Part shown: positions 28,401 through 34,537 of the stretch, one piece after another
How the letters are laid out: every line of letters starts with the position of its first letter
How positions within the stretch are numbered: the stretch's first letter is position 1
Origin: Clostridiaceae bacterium
GTDB taxonomy: Bacteria > Bacillota > Clostridia > Lachnospirales > Lachnospiraceae
Direction: 5' to 3'
Assembly: GCA_902363735.1 (NCBI GenBank)
Contig: CABJBA010000007.1
Location: forward strand, 124,001-188,000
DNA: 64,000 nucleotides
Notes under the pieces: model-generated
Told to the model about the DNA's origin: nothing
The model's input: only the letters and a program-made list of their open reading frames with translations
The model's database searches: none
Position numbers and translations under genes: made by a program

Positions 28401-28842
28401 CCTCATCTACTTCTCCTTCGTCTATCCATGTCTGGTATTGTTCCTCCTCGCCATTCCGGCAAGTGAAATTCCCGGCAGGAAGCCACCAAAACTGCCCTCC
28501 CTGGGTAACTTCATTATTTTCATCGATTACCCAACCAACCTTTTCTTCCTTAACAATCTGAATCATATCAAGCATCTTAAAGGAACCAATCCGAAGTGTA
28601 ACTTTATAACCATCAGATACCTTTTCTGCTAAAGCAACTTCGTTGATTTGATTTCTAGGACTACTCAATTCACCTTTTTCTTTAAAAACTCCTCCATCAA
28701 AAACTTCCAGAGGAACTAACTGTTTACTGCTTATTGATGATGCTTCATTATTACCAGAATCATCAGAAGTAACAGCCCATGCGGTTGCCGGAAGAAGAAA
28801 CAGGGCTGCCATAAAAACAATTCCTAAAAATTTACTTTTCAT
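22420..28842 (-). CDS. Giant wall-anchored NEAT/FIVAR haem-binding surface protein
   Basis: A 2140-residue surface protein. Signal peptide 1-23 (cut after TAWA). At least three NEAT-like haem/haemoprotein-binding domains: about 518-650 (DGVYKTKVGMGHKND ... WVSFFVPAMDAV), 1302-1434 (NGTYSVDYDLWYWDEE ... VEVEVPSMPSLPF) and 1767-1883 (GYYKVKVRLWHATMDKA). Helical FIVAR-like repeats fill about 865-1160 and 1450-1735. A Glu/Thr/Ala-rich repeat spans about 1190-1250. The C-terminus has sorting motif IPYTG (2100-2104), a hydrophobic stretch and GRKPKGK. The divergent N-terminal 500 residues may hold further domains. Likely captures host or environmental haem and is anchored by the sortase B of the same operon. 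Confidence 0.88.
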   Translation of the reverse strand: MKSKFLGIVFMAALFLLPATAWAVTSDDSGNNEASSISSKQLVPLEVFDGGVFKEKGELSSPRNQINEVALAEKVSDGYKVTLRIGSFKMLDMIQIVKEEKVGWVIDENNEVTQGGQFWWLPAGNFTCRNGEEEQYQTWIDEGEVDEVYNEYYYAKDQVTINSVADPDMDAGTVTIKVKDLNTPILIKTYSDFYGKKEDAGIMNQVVVLNPEKAIDYPALEGESAMAIKWMGFTWSKNISKNLQERFAQAGADTFWAKAFSDAAVVSVDANGRIQATLNINQLDAGADDEIVKIERAVSRDTSDRDNLEENDAVLLLTEYYADYDELEIKAGQVTVPVRDLIYGQGIRVTTKKQQETNKEEYYYGFLHIWPGETDQKLTYTDTDTGITVSYYKSDFLSGTPQIKVDLLAERIPESVLNSYTSFSSDYRTYTFSVLDHKGNMTDTVNPVEKTIPIPVEWNVDYVRIFYFKGDGSSAELSARFFLNEDKTALVFSSIEQINNNCTLLIYNAGEAESAEGLSDGVYKTKVGMGHKNDAMQVSLSNAAFAGQEAYIEVKDGNPTLYLNAGSASFGVQKGYISHMFWLDGENNENRNEADYLNYGTDDNGKVQASTDNKQYMTFDVKRVSLPLNNPTEDNTYWVSFFVPAMDAVSGGSPGSGKGEQPAQLRLTGIEKVESGVNPLHEYDQSIISAKALYLGLLAENSGWSEEKAAYAKRISQESEEQVEKGTVATEDQESVLRALNIIKTASDSLGLETGIYQIPIVNEDDWESFRIPINTVIKDGNMTLQLEKTDGTSISAVEYRGDYGDYLADSEVSDNGNAVSITLPYTEAPVFVKVGGIEKTLTLDFEHAKLNSADLSTLKLLLEKAKKIAADEIEYTAGTNKKLSDEIQNTETLLKQFDTQQTIIDSQEAALQSAIDGLTEKGNLIQLKKDLVTAVKASQNKVYTEKSRNRLLAVINDIKKQIQDEDEVSKANAENYRNQLEEEMAALTEKDDSDGDDNNEEDGSLKSFLEDYNSWVKESDFTKESWEEFAEVKGEAESLLSQGNITKAEEEEAIGKLLEARSQLIANTGLDSRIATLSEKLEEIEDRSSEYAGLLTYQELEASMEAAKLAVEGRYYLTGQEITQLEKSLDAHDKACETEANGPEEFESLLGRQMDIPELELEELEQLTGKKTTDAVTKEVVPDMELLPEAETKAETKAETIAETTAETEAETTAETEAETTAEEEAETTAETEETITAETTAETESEAESGKTATEQTGFESQKVGTDAANEEDKFVPIASISRNNTSLLGSSYSSDTKENGTYSVDYDLWYWDEEKPSMGNGALDYGTEPGKIILKDGKWTVYANFNNIKVGDFEGRVRSMRKITGNVEKSGGPDTQAADYPSVISDYPSILGFVVKPESEKRYTYLPVKVEVEVPSMPSLPFQIARLRVDWDSLEYINGSTDIDSALDLKELQAAIQKAEKLKSKESSYTSFTWKVLAESIKAGKEIKSSSQTTQELADTQAKAIEASINALVKIADDSAISKLSSSLMEAYLAEESDYSANAWRELKRVRDFAEILQSGNDVTEGMVSQATADLDTALKRTGGGSEAGDSLRFSGLENLIKLSEKEIEGNYTAESWKSLQWALEDAREILQKAKKSQCTQADIDDQKEHLANAYNSLKKVQKTETGEVNFKYLKALISRSKEFLALTSKYTDESIRRLMIEYDAAVLMLEDDSVEQEDVDEQKENLRTAINSLALVSGSSNNSNDGNKDDSGGSGGSKSSRKEGYYKVKVRLWHATMDKASAGASAIMSTAYVQIEDDEVTMRLPTKNMTLTGITAHLHDFYIYNGDDYETTELISTEDNKWIFEFKLPDDDSKYYKCKVDPQVDVMGTDPVKARLKVDWSSLSKSKEDDWNKLSGDVDESKNSSSSTNKTSGSSGVELVSSETGIRIKGNAGGPGVTVEASKKTSGTEYDQASAALNNVVNQFVLYDIKLKSGIGYIQPNESVTLKIPVPTGYDTKKLILYRINDNGEKEEIIGKMNGSYYEANIDHFSLYALAESDHVVAAASKADSVLADKKTAGASKDSLGSSKNTKSTEKSSSKAGNNGSSSEQVIAGRVIPYTGDNTPVKELMSAGTLAVLICLGISFMGRKPKGKQSEG
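25085..25290 (-). repeat. Glu-Thr-Ala low-complexity repeat within the giant NEAT gene
   Basis: Imperfect tandem units of roughly 21-24 bases encode ETTAETEAETTAEEEAE-like sequence (residues about 1190-1250). Such tracts change length by slippage and act as flexible spacers. The opposite strand of this tract is open in all three frames, giving spurious reading frames. Confidence 0.8.
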
Positions 28843-28897
28843 CTTTCACCTCTATCCAGTACTGTTTGCCACAGCTGATTATCACTTTTAACATTAA

Positions 28898-28924
28898 CCT
28901 TCGGCAGGGAATTCCTGCCGGAGG
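28898..28924 (-). other. Hairpin between the small secreted gene and the giant NEAT gene
   Basis: CCTTCGGCAGG and CCTGCCGGAGG form an 11-bp stem (one mismatch/wobble) around GAATT. No U-tract follows on the minus strand, so it may be a partial terminator or an mRNA processing/stability element setting different levels of the two gene products. Confidence 0.5.
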
Positions 28925-28942
28925 CCGAATGCAAATGCCTTA

Positions 28943-29386
28943 TTAATTCAGATCCGGAACATAGACACTGAAGGTCTTAGTGGCATAGGAAGGAATATCT
29001 ACTGTAATGCTGAAATTCGTATAGCCATCACTGTTAGCGTTCTTGCTATATACAATTTTATTTGTTTTTCCCTTTTCAAACAAAATGGCATCTCCACTGT
29101 CATAAATTCCGTTCCCATTTTTATCAATATAAGCATTGGATATGCTGCCAGTGTATGTCTGATCGCCAACGGTGTATTCAGCTTTCTGTAAATTAAGAGT
29201 CACCTTCTTACCAGAAACCGTGTAATTTTTAACACAATCCTGTCCCATGGGGGCCGCTGCATAGCTTCCGCCTCTAAGTAAATAGAAATATGTACCCGCC
29301 TGATTGGCCGCCATAGCGGTCATGGCTCCACCCACCATCATAACTGCTGCTGTTAATCCTACTGCAAGTTTCTTCATACGGTTCAT
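28943..29386 (-). CDS. Small secreted protein with a calcium-loop-like motif
   Basis: A 147-residue protein with signal peptide (MKKLAVGLTAAVMMVGGAMTAMAA) and a beta-rich mature part. It contains DKNGNGIYDSGD, an EF-hand/dockerin-like calcium loop, and ends FSITVDIPSYATKTFSVYVPDLN, which resembles the last strands of NEAT domains. No sorting signal, so it is probably released. A strong AGGAGG site precedes the ATG, the best in the operon after the promoter, hinting at high expression. Role as a secreted haem carrier (haemophore) is inference from position and size. Confidence 0.72.
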   Translation of the reverse strand: MNRMKKLAVGLTAAVMMVGGAMTAMAANQAGTYFYLLRGGSYAAAPMGQDCVKNYTVSGKKVTLNLQKAEYTVGDQTYTGSISNAYIDKNGNGIYDSGDAILFEKGKTNKIVYSKNANSDGYTNFSITVDIPSYATKTFSVYVPDLN

Positions 29387-29564
29387 AAAAATACCTCCTT
29401 GTATGTTCCCTTTCCGGGATATTAATAGTGATTTTTGTCCATTTTGGACTGCCGATGTTGCACTGCCCCTCTTCTCACAGAATCAAGGCAGTTTTTATAT
29501 GTTGAAAAACTTCTTAATTTCCATACCCGTTTTCCTTACTTCAAAATCCTCGTCCCTATCTGTC

Positions 29565-30353
29565 TCAGACTGTCAGAACAAACTTCCGGTTGTCTACCTC
29601 TGCAACCGGCAAACGGATTCCATAAAGCTTATACAAAACCTCTGTATCGATTATCTCCTTGGGATTTCCCTCTGCTATAATTTTCCCTTCCTTCATTCCC
29701 ACAAAGATATCTCCGTACTCCATAGCTTGATTAATATCGTGAAGCACCATGATAATTGTGATTCCATATTTTCGGTTGAGCTTTCGCACCAGCTTCATAA
29801 TTTCAATCTGATATCGGACATCCAGATATGTGGTGGGTTCATCAAGAAAAAGTACATCGGTCATCTGGGCAAGAGCCATGGCAATCCATACTCTCTGTCT
29901 CTGACCTCCCGAAAGCTCAGATACGCTTTTATATCTTATAGACCATAAATCCGTTACCTCCATAGCCCAGCGGACTGCTTTTTCATCTTCTTCTGATCCC
30001 CCAGTCTGAAACACATTCAAGTAGGGCGTTCTCCCGTATCCCACAAGCTTGTCAACCGTCAAGTCAGGCGGGGCTTCGTTATTCTGGTGAACGATGGCAA
30101 CATGTCTTGCAAATTCTTTTCGCTTCATATCTTCAATGTCCATATCTTCAAGACAAACCTTTCCTTCATCAGGTATCAGATTCTTGGTCAGGAGATGAAA
30201 CAGGGTGCTCTTTCCGCAGCCGTTGGCCCCCATAAGTACCGTGATCTTTCCTTTCTGTATGCAAAGGTCCAGTTGCTGTATGATGTTATTTACCCCGTCA
30301 TAGGAGAACGTTAAGCCACTGGCTCTTACCAGCTTTTCTTCACTGCATACCAT
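29565..30353 (-). CDS. Haem/iron ABC transporter ATPase
   Basis: A 262-residue FepC-type ATPase that powers the importer encoded just upstream. Walker A MGANGCGKSTLFHLL, signature SELSGGQRQRVWIAMAL, Walker B VLFLDEPTTYLD and the switch histidine in MVLHDINQA are all present. I place the start at the ATG at 30353, 11 bases after AAGGAG; a GTG at 30365 overlaps that site. It overlaps the permease gene by 14 bases. Confidence 0.93.
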   Translation of the reverse strand: MVCSEEKLVRASGLTFSYDGVNNIIQQLDLCIQKGKITVLMGANGCGKSTLFHLLTKNLIPDEGKVCLEDMDIEDMKRKEFARHVAIVHQNNEAPPDLTVDKLVGYGRTPYLNVFQTGGSEEDEKAVRWAMEVTDLWSIRYKSVSELSGGQRQRVWIAMALAQMTDVLFLDEPTTYLDVRYQIEIMKLVRKLNRKYGITIIMVLHDINQAMEYGDIFVGMKEGKIIAEGNPKEIIDTEVLYKLYGIRLPVAEVDNRKFVLTV

Positions 30354-31377
30354 AGGTTTTATCACTCCTTCTGATCAGGACAATTAACATGGGACCTCCC
30401 ACAATGGATAGGAGAACAGAAGCTGATACTTCATAAGGTGCGGCAATGGTTCGCCCTAATGTATCTGCAAGCAGCATAAGAAACGCTCCGCCTATCATGG
30501 AAAATGGAATCAACACCTTATGACTGGAACCCACCAGCAGTTTTGCAATATGAGGAACAATTAGCCCGATAAAGGAAACCACGCCTACCTCTGCCGTAGA
30601 TATGCTGGCTAATACCACAGCAATGAGGGATATAAAAATTCTTGTAATGGTTACATTGATTCCCAGTCCTTTGGCAGTCTGGTCACTTAAGGATAAAAGA
30701 TCACATTTATAAAATGCCATACAAGCCAGAACCAGTCCAAGGACCACATATCCGGAGATTATATAGACATCCTCCCAGGTTTTTTGAGAAATATTGGAAT
30801 TGGCAATCGAAGCAACTCCAGTTAAATTCCCACCTGTCATGGAGTTAAACGCCTGGGTTAGTCCTGTAAATACTGCGTTAACCGCGACACCCACCAAAAT
30901 TACCCTTAATGGGTTCAACCCATTTTTAAAAGCCAGCAAATACACAAATCCACAAGCTGATACCCCTCCGACAAAGGCCAGAAGAGGTGTTAAAAAATAG
31001 AGGGAAGGAAACAAACCCGCTACAAGCACCGCCACAAAACTGGCTCCTGAACTGACCCCGATGATTCCCGGATCTGCGATAGGGTTCTTCATGCATGCCT
31101 GAAAAAGAACTCCTGATACGGAGAGCGCTGCTCCTCCCAGTGAGGCGATAAAAATTCTGGGAAAGCGCAAATCCCATATGGTGGCCACATCCGGATCATA
31201 TTCCACAAACAGACCGTTAAACAGCCGCTCCATGGAAACTTTAAGACTTCCGGTGTTTACCGATATGTAGACTGTAACTCCAAACAGGATTAACACCGTC
31301 AGAAAACATATCCCTGCATAGCTGTTTTTCTTTGCCGCCTGTGCTGCTTCCGGGGCTTGTGTTGTAATTTCGGTCAT
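30340..31377 (-). CDS. Haem/iron ABC transporter permease (FecCD type)
   Basis: A 345-residue BtuC/FecCD permease with about nine to ten membrane helices. Family marks are LRFPRIFIASLGGAALSVSGVLFQACMKNPIADPGIIG near residues 68-105 (given in part) and the late FIGLIVPHIAKLLVG. Works as a dimer in the cytoplasmic membrane. It follows the binding-protein gene by 2 bases, with GGAGGGGAG before the ATG. Confidence 0.93.
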   Translation of the reverse strand: MTEITTQAPEAAQAAKKNSYAGICFLTVLILFGVTVYISVNTGSLKVSMERLFNGLFVEYDPDVATIWDLRFPRIFIASLGGAALSVSGVLFQACMKNPIADPGIIGVSSGASFVAVLVAGLFPSLYFLTPLLAFVGGVSACGFVYLLAFKNGLNPLRVILVGVAVNAVFTGLTQAFNSMTGGNLTGVASIANSNISQKTWEDVYIISGYVVLGLVLACMAFYKCDLLSLSDQTAKGLGINVTITRIFISLIAVVLASISTAEVGVVSFIGLIVPHIAKLLVGSSHKVLIPFSMIGGAFLMLLADTLGRTIAAPYEVSASVLLSIVGGPMLIVLIRRSDKTYGMQ

Positions 31378-31379
31378 TC

Positions 31380-32267
31380 CTACTCCCCTCCGTAAATCAT
31401 CGGCTGCAATGTCTTCAGTGCCTCCGGAAAATTAAACTTGGCACTCATGCCAAACTGGCCGTAAGGAAGATCATAAACTGTCCCAGCCTGTACTGCCCGG
31501 AAATGCTTCCAGATATCATTGGTCTTAAATTCCTCATGAAACATCTCTACCACATCCTCCGGCATAGCATGAGCAGCTCTCACTATGATATCCGGATCCT
31601 TGGACTGAAGTTCCTCCGTATTGACCGTTATAAAATTCTTCTCTTCGTTCTCATACACATTGGAACCCCCTGCCAGTCTTACCAGACTCCCAACATAGCT
31701 TTTGCCTGTTGCTACCACATAGGAGCCGGGAAGCCCCATAAGAACAAGAACCGTAGGGCTTTTCTTTTCCTTGTTCACCTTGCTGTACTCATAATAAAAT
31801 GATGAAAATTCATCTGTCATTTCCTGTGCTTCCTTCTGCTTTCCAAATAATTCGCCCAACTCATCCACGCTTTTATAAAGCCCTTCTACACTTTCCAGAT
31901 TGATAAATACTCCCTTAAGTCCTGCTGCTTTCAGCTTTGGTTCCAGATCTGACTGCAAGGCTGCAGGCCCTACCACATAATCCGGATTCATGGTTTTTAT
32001 CACCTCTATGTCAGGATTCATGGCCAGTCCGATTCTCGTAACATCATCATAGCGGGGAGGGATTTGGGAAAGGGTAGATTCAGGCACTCCTATGAGATCA
32101 ATATCAAGTCTTGCCATAATGTCCGCAACAGCAGGAGATGTTGCCACGATCTTAAGGTCATCTGCATCCGCCTTCAGGGCTCCCTGTCCGCTCTGGTCTA
32201 CGCAGCCAGTAAGCACAAGAACTGCTGATATAATCATTCCGATGAATACATTTGCGTTTCTTTTCAT
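31380..32267 (-). CDS. Haem-binding lipoprotein of the ABC importer (IsdE/HtsA-like)
   Basis: A 295-residue solute-binding lipoprotein; signal peptide ends in lipobox LTGC with acylated C22. Two lobes joined by a helical backbone give the FecB/IsdE fold (LKIVATSPAVADIMARLDIDLIGV, later IVRAAHAMPEDVVEMFHEEF). Adjacent to an Shp-type protein, it probably receives haem from it, as HtsA (SiaA) does in streptococci. It overlaps the upstream gene by 4 bases (ATGA). Confidence 0.88.
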   Translation of the reverse strand: MKRNANVFIGMIISAVLVLTGCVDQSGQGALKADADDLKIVATSPAVADIMARLDIDLIGVPESTLSQIPPRYDDVTRIGLAMNPDIEVIKTMNPDYVVGPAALQSDLEPKLKAAGLKGVFINLESVEGLYKSVDELGELFGKQKEAQEMTDEFSSFYYEYSKVNKEKKSPTVLVLMGLPGSYVVATGKSYVGSLVRLAGGSNVYENEEKNFITVNTEELQSKDPDIIVRAAHAMPEDVVEMFHEEFKTNDIWKHFRAVQAGTVYDLPYGQFGMSAKFNFPEALKTLQPMIYGGE

Positions 32268-33406
32268 TGTCTGTCTCCCTGTTCCTGCCCGTCTTCTTTC
32301 CCGTCCTGACTTATTTGGCTCTCAGCCACTTTTAAAATCTTCCCCCGCCTCAGAACGCCTGCTCCCAGACAAGCTACTAAAATTACAGATATTGAAAGCA
32401 ACACCAGCATGATTTTTTTGTTACCGCTATTTTTTTCTTCTTCTGCGAAAACCTCTGAATTTTTCTCAAATTCCTGTCCTGTAATTTTGACAATTCCAAC
32501 TGCTTTTTTTATCATTGGTTTAGTTAATTTCCTGGCCTCATCTATATTCACCTGCGACAGGTCGTAAGGTGTATCCAAATGGTACGTGTAAAAACCCGTC
32601 TCCTGGCTTTCAGCATTTTTCTCAACTGCACTTCCAGATGACGGTTTCTTTGGAATTCCGGTTACCGGATCATCTGCTTTTCCGCTTCCATTTATGGAAC
32701 TCCCCTCTTCTATTTCTGAAGATAGATTACCAGTGCTCTCATTAATATCATCATCCGGCAGCCAGCCTTCTTCTTTATTGGCCGTTGTTCCATCTGGTAA
32801 ACCCTGTTCCTTTACTTTTGAACTGGTGACAGTGCTTGTAACGAAATCTCCGCTTCCTGGCACCGGTGTACTGGCGGTGAAGAAGAATACCACATTTCTG
32901 CCAGCTGCAGTAATAAACGCTTTTCCCCGGTATACGGAATCCAGGCTGCTGATCTTCATGCGGTAGTCGGTGTAACCGTATTTATCAGCGATGTCTGACG
33001 CGCCTTCCACCGCTTCCTTTGTCTGTGTCTCTTTATAAGACAACTCATGAAAGGAACCTCCGTATCTTTCTTCAAACGTAACGTCCTCTATAAACTGGGA
33101 CAGAAAATATCTTACCGTAAGATACATGGTTCCAGAGCTGTCTACCTCTAAAAGTGCGGTGGAACCGCACATTCGCTCGGTCATTCCCTGTCCGATGGCC
33201 TCATTATTTCCAGGATCTTCTATGTTGCCGGTCTCAGGGTCTTTGTAGCTTGGGACAACTGTGACTAGATAAGTGCCTTCTTCCGCTGCCTGAACCGTAC
33301 CCTCTCCGGTATAGGTAAGCAGTATTCCAAAAGTCCATGCCAGCACTCCTGCTTTCAGGCGGCGGAATAAGCCTTTCTTTTTCAAACTTGTTCTCTTAAG
33401 GTTCAT
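32264..33406 (-). CDS. shp: Shp-type haem-binding surface protein
   Basis: A 380-residue protein with signal peptide, a haem-binding Shp domain (residues about 43-180), a disordered linker, and a C-terminal membrane helix (MLVLLSISVILVACLGAGVL) with basic tail. The motifs YKDPETGNIEDPG, IGQGMTERM and ITAAGRNVVFFF line up with streptococcal Shp. M75 corresponds to the axial ligand in GQGM, but A168 replaces the second ligand methionine as I recall that sequence. It probably passes haem from wall NEAT domains to the lipoprotein. AGGAGG precedes the ATG at 11 bases. Confidence 0.85.
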   Translation of the reverse strand: MNLKRTSLKKKGLFRRLKAGVLAWTFGILLTYTGEGTVQAAEEGTYLVTVVPSYKDPETGNIEDPGNNEAIGQGMTERMCGSTALLEVDSSGTMYLTVRYFLSQFIEDVTFEERYGGSFHELSYKETQTKEAVEGASDIADKYGYTDYRMKISSLDSVYRGKAFITAAGRNVVFFFTASTPVPGSGDFVTSTVTSSKVKEQGLPDGTTANKEEGWLPDDDINESTGNLSSEIEEGSSINGSGKADDPVTGIPKKPSSGSAVEKNAESQETGFYTYHLDTPYDLSQVNIDEARKLTKPMIKKAVGIVKITGQEFEKNSEVFAEEEKNSGNKKIMLVLLSISVILVACLGAGVLRRGKILKVAESQISQDGKEDGQEQGDRQ

Positions 33407-33407
33407 C

Positions 33408-34199
33408 TCACTTAGTCCTCCTGGCCATTACCACCAGTCTTCCATTTTTCTCGCTGTAATCGCAGGTAGAAAGTGTCAGGAAATCATCTCCATAACTTAC
33501 ATTAACGCCTGTATCATATATGGAATTATTTATCATTGTCTCAATGACCTCCTCTGCCTCCAGATCCGCAATACTTGTAAATGCATAGGGAAGCTGATCT
33601 AAATCATTACCGGCAGCCACACAGGCAATCTCATAAATCCTTGTCTCATAAAGTGTATCAAGCTGAATCGAAGGGTGAGCTTCATAATAGCTCCTATCCT
33701 TATATTTCATAATATCAGCCAACATGGAACCATTTTTCATGTTATGACCGTATATGATGATATTTCCGCCTTCTTCTGACATGTCACTGGCTTCATCCAT
33801 AAACAGAAGCCCGTTTTTACTTTCCTGCTTATCAAAGCCTCTGTGGCTGTAATATTCAGGATCCTCGGGAGTCCACATAACCGGATAATCGACCTTTGTC
33901 CCTTTTATGGTCAGCCAGCCCTTCAAATCCGGATTTTCAGAATATAATTCCTGATACTCTGCCATAACATTGTCATCACCAATCATCAGGTCCGAATCAT
34001 TTCCGGTCTCTTTTGCGGCTTCCTTTACTACCCGGAGCTGTTCAACCGCTTCCTCTGCCCTGCTTGTCTCCATGTAATACCTTCCAAGAAGCACTGCACA
34101 GACAACTGCCGTTCCTATGCCGAATTTCTGAATTAAAGCCTTATATGTACCCCGCTTCAGATTCTTCTGAAATCGCCCGAATTCCTTTTCAAAGTTCAT
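33408..34199 (-). CDS. srtB: Class B sortase
   Basis: A 263-residue transpeptidase that attaches surface proteins to peptidoglycan. N-terminal membrane anchor near residues 27-43; catalytic H152 (IIIYGHNMKNGS), C246 (LSTCDYS) and a downstream arginine (R260/R261). The Shp-type and NEAT proteins follow, and the NEAT protein bears the only sorting motif seen in the operon (IPYTG). First gene of the haem operon, behind a consensus promoter and a structured leader. Confidence 0.93.
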   Translation of the reverse strand: MNFEKEFGRFQKNLKRGTYKALIQKFGIGTAVVCAVLLGRYYMETSRAEEAVEQLRVVKEAAKETGNDSDLMIGDDNVMAEYQELYSENPDLKGWLTIKGTKVDYPVMWTPEDPEYYSHRGFDKQESKNGLLFMDEASDMSEEGGNIIIYGHNMKNGSMLADIMKYKDRSYYEAHPSIQLDTLYETRIYEIACVAAGNDLDQLPYAFTSIADLEAEEVIETMINNSIYDTGVNVSYGDDFLTLSTCDYSEKNGRLVVMARRTK

Positions 34200-34222
34200 G
34201 ATTATTTTTCCTTTCCGAAACA

Positions 34223-34238
34223 GTTAGCTTTAGCTAAC
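34223..34238. promoter_or_regulatory. Palindrome GTTAGCT-TT-AGCTAAC, candidate iron-regulator operator
   Basis: Seven-base perfect arms around TT, with a second palindrome CCAATTGG directly beside it (34238-34245). It resembles the inner part of DtxR/IdeR boxes (TTAGGTTAGCCTAACC). It lies between the leader terminator and the srtB ribosome site, and the operon ends with an iron-type DtxR gene. Binding is inference; it could also be an RNA hairpin. Confidence 0.45.
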
Positions 34239-34246
34239 CAATTGGT

Positions 34247-34345
34247 AAAAAAAGAGAAGCCATTAGTGTTCCCTAATCAGCCTCCCAGATAATATCCACC
34301 TTCTATGCATAGAGTCCGGTGGCTTCTGCCTAAAAGGAACCTGTG
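34247..34345 (-). promoter_or_regulatory. Structured leader with terminator upstream of srtB (candidate riboswitch/attenuator)
   Basis: Between promoter and srtB lies about 150 nt of leader. On the minus strand it contains CCACC/GGTGG enclosing the palindrome CTATGCATAG, a terminator stem (GAGGC, ATTAG / CTAAT, GCTTC) followed by seven T, and two long-range pairings that compete with it. These are AGAAGCCA with TGGCTTCT (eight bases, 34320-34327 with 34255-34262) and GTTCC with GGAAC in the terminator loop. This is the layout of a transcription attenuator. It does not match any riboswitch consensus I can recall. Confidence 0.55.
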
Positions 34346-34364
34346 ATTTCCTCTGCACACCTGC

Positions 34365-34393
34365 ATTATATACATACGAAAAAATACTGTCAA
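34365..34393 (-). promoter_or_regulatory. Consensus promoter of the haem operon
   Basis: Perfect TTGACA, 17-bp spacer, perfect TATAAT on the minus strand, about 165 bases upstream of srtB. Confidence 0.9.
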
Positions 34394-34412
34394 CTTTAAT
34401 TTTTTTATGAAT

Positions 34413-34532
34413 TGTGTACCTATTGTCATACGATTTCCCTGGTTTAAGAGGGATAAATTTAGATTATTTTATCATTATGACGCATATATCATATAATTTA
34501 TTTCAATAGTACTGTGTACCTATTGTCATACG
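34413..34532. repeat. Pair of 20-bp direct repeats upstream of the haem promoter
   Basis: TGTGTACCTATTGTCATACG occurs exactly at 34413-34432 and 34513-34532, start to start 100 bp. The first copy ends 20 bp upstream of the -35 box (34393); the second sits just behind the stop of the winged-helix gene. Placement suggests activator or repressor binding sites. Confidence 0.8.
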
Positions 34533-34537
34533 GTTTT

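Noticed and set aside
34247..34345. Cobalamin riboswitch or T-box in the srtB leader
   Set aside because: GCCACC and GGTGG recall fragments of these motifs, but the cobalamin box and the T-box core are absent.
34413..34532. CRISPR-like repeats
   Set aside because: Only two copies, spacing 80 bases between them, with no further repeats and no cas genes.
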